DNA from: Candidatus Bipolaricaulota bacterium
Lineage (GTDB): Bacteria; Bipolaricaulota; Bipolaricaulia; RBG-16-55-9; DRXL01
Direction of reading: 5' to 3'
Assembly: GCA_023512665.1 (NCBI GenBank)
Contig: JAILZC010000057.1
Location: 1 to 6,427 of the forward strand
DNA: 6,427 nt
The notes below the pieces were generated by a model. It saw only the letters and a list, made by a program, of their open reading frames with translations, was not told the origin of the DNA and did no database searches. Every line of letters begins with the position of its first letter. Position 1 is the stretch's first letter. The position numbers and the translations under genes are program-made. Shown here one piece after another: positions 5,531 to 6,427 of the stretch.

Positions 5531-6427
5531 CTGAAGAAGCGTCGCTCACTGAGACGAAAGAGCAGCATCGTGCGATGTTGATGTCGGGCAACGAGGCGAT
5601 CGCCCGTGGGGCCTGGGAGGCGGGGGTGCGCGTCGGCTGTGGGTACCCCGGCACTCCCAGCACCGAAATTTTAGAAGCCCTCGCTCAGCACCCCGAAGTC
5701 GATTGCGAATGGTCTACCAACGAGAAAGTCGCGCTCGAAGTCGCGGTCGGCGCGGCGCTCGCCGGCGGGCGCGCCATCGCCACGATGAAGCACGTGGGGC
5801 TCAACGTCGCTGCTGATCCGCTCTTTTCGGTCGCGTATATGGGCGTCAACGCTGGGCTGGTCGTCGTCTCCGCGGACGATCCGGGGATGCATTCTTCTCA
5901 GAATGAGCAAGACAATAGACTCTTAGCTCGAGCGGCCCGCGTGGCTCTACTCGAACCCTCGACCCCGCAAGAGTGCAAAGATTTCACGATTGCTGCATTC
6001 GAGATCTCCGAACGCTACGATACCCCCGTCATACTTCGAACGACGACGCGCATCTCCCACGGCAAGGGCTTGGTCACGCTCGGAGAGCGCCGCGAAGTCC
6101 CGCGCAAGCCCTACCGCAAAGATGTTCTGAAGAACGTCGTGCTTCCGGCCCACGGGCGCGTGCGCCATCAGATTATAGAGACCCAACGCATCCCCGCGCT
6201 CGAGAGAGAAGCCGAGCGCTGGGCTCAACTCTTTGAGGGCTCAGACGATTTAGCTATTATCACGTCCGGGGCAGCATTTCTCTACGCCCGCGAAGCTTTT
6301 CCAAACGCAACTATTTTGAAGCTGGGCATGACCCACCCGCTGCCCAGAGCACTCATTAAAAACTTCTGTCAGGGCAAGAAGCGCATCATCGTCGTCGAGG
6401 AGCTGGAGCCGTACTTGACTGAGCAAG
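5527..6427 (+). CDS. iorA: Indolepyruvate:ferredoxin oxidoreductase alpha subunit, N-terminal half (cut by window end)
   Basis: The frame stays open to the right edge and gives 300 residues of a protein that is usually about 600 long. IorA with IorB oxidises arylpyruvates from transaminated Trp, Phe and Tyr to aryl-acetyl-CoA while reducing ferredoxin. Family signatures are LMSGNEAIARGA (18-29), GYPGTPSTEI (39-48), the NEKVALE block (65-71) with the probable TPP-activating glutamate, MKHVGLNVAADP (87-98) and SADDPGMHSSQNEQDNR (115-131). The second domain starts about residue 240 (DDLAIITSGA). The TPP-binding domain and C-terminal ferredoxin expected of IorA lie beyond the window. The first 16 residues are a short polar extension. 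The ATG overlaps porB's stop as ATGA; the ribosome-binding site (GAGAG, 5517-5521) is weak, so expression probably depends on coupling. A phenylacetyl-CoA or other arylpyruvate specificity is equally possible. Confidence 0.93.
   Translation, partial: MTEEASLTETKEQHRAMLMSGNEAIARGAWEAGVRVGCGYPGTPSTEILEALAQHPEVDCEWSTNEKVALEVAVGAALAGGRAIATMKHVGLNVAADPLFSVAYMGVNAGLVVVSADDPGMHSSQNEQDNRLLARAARVALLEPSTPQECKDFTIAAFEISERYDTPVILRTTTRISHGKGLVTLGERREVPRKPYRKDVLKNVVLPAHGRVRHQIIETQRIPALEREAERWAQLFEGSDDLAIITSGAAFLYAREAFPNATILKLGMTHPLPRALIKNFCQGKKRIIVVEELEPYLTEQ

Overview
The window comes from a GC-rich bacterial genome with clear Shine-Dalgarno sequences and tightly packed genes. Its core is an operon for ferredoxin-dependent 2-oxoacid oxidation, which points to an anaerobe or microaerophile, possibly a thermophile or an uncultured lineage. 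The sequence alone does not fix the phylum.

Layout: positions 1-55 hold a strong C-rich/G-rich palindrome of the type dispersed between genes in many bacteria. Positions 135-764 (+) encode a 209-residue exported or membrane-anchored protein of unknown function, with a proline-rich linker and a beta-rich C-terminal part. Facing it, with stop codons only 3 bp apart, is a 95-residue hypothetical gene on the minus strand (1055-768). A hairpin (749-780) spans both stops. The 188-bp divergent spacer 1056-1243 separates that small gene from the operon and should hold its promoter.

The operon (1244 to beyond the right edge) reads porG (gamma), a PorD/GltD-like composite protein, porA (alpha), porB (beta) and iorA (cut by the window end). 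All four junctions are ATGA stop/start overlaps, so translation is probably coupled. PorG, PorA and PorB form a pyruvate (or related 2-oxoacid):ferredoxin oxidoreductase that converts a 2-oxoacid and CoA to acyl-CoA and CO2 with TPP and Fe-S clusters. IorA is the large subunit of an indolepyruvate (arylpyruvate):ferredoxin oxidoreductase; its usual partner IorB is not inside the window.

The most notable gene is at 1819-3474. It looks like a PorD ferredoxin subunit split in two, with a GltD-like FAD/NAD(P)H oxidoreductase placed between the PorD-like N-terminal arm (TGGWRYMRP) and the C-terminal 2x[4Fe-4S] ferredoxin. This layout suggests that electrons from 2-oxoacid oxidation can be exchanged with NAD(P)H inside the enzyme complex, either making NADPH or driving the reductive reaction. 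That electron route is inferred from domain content and operon position.
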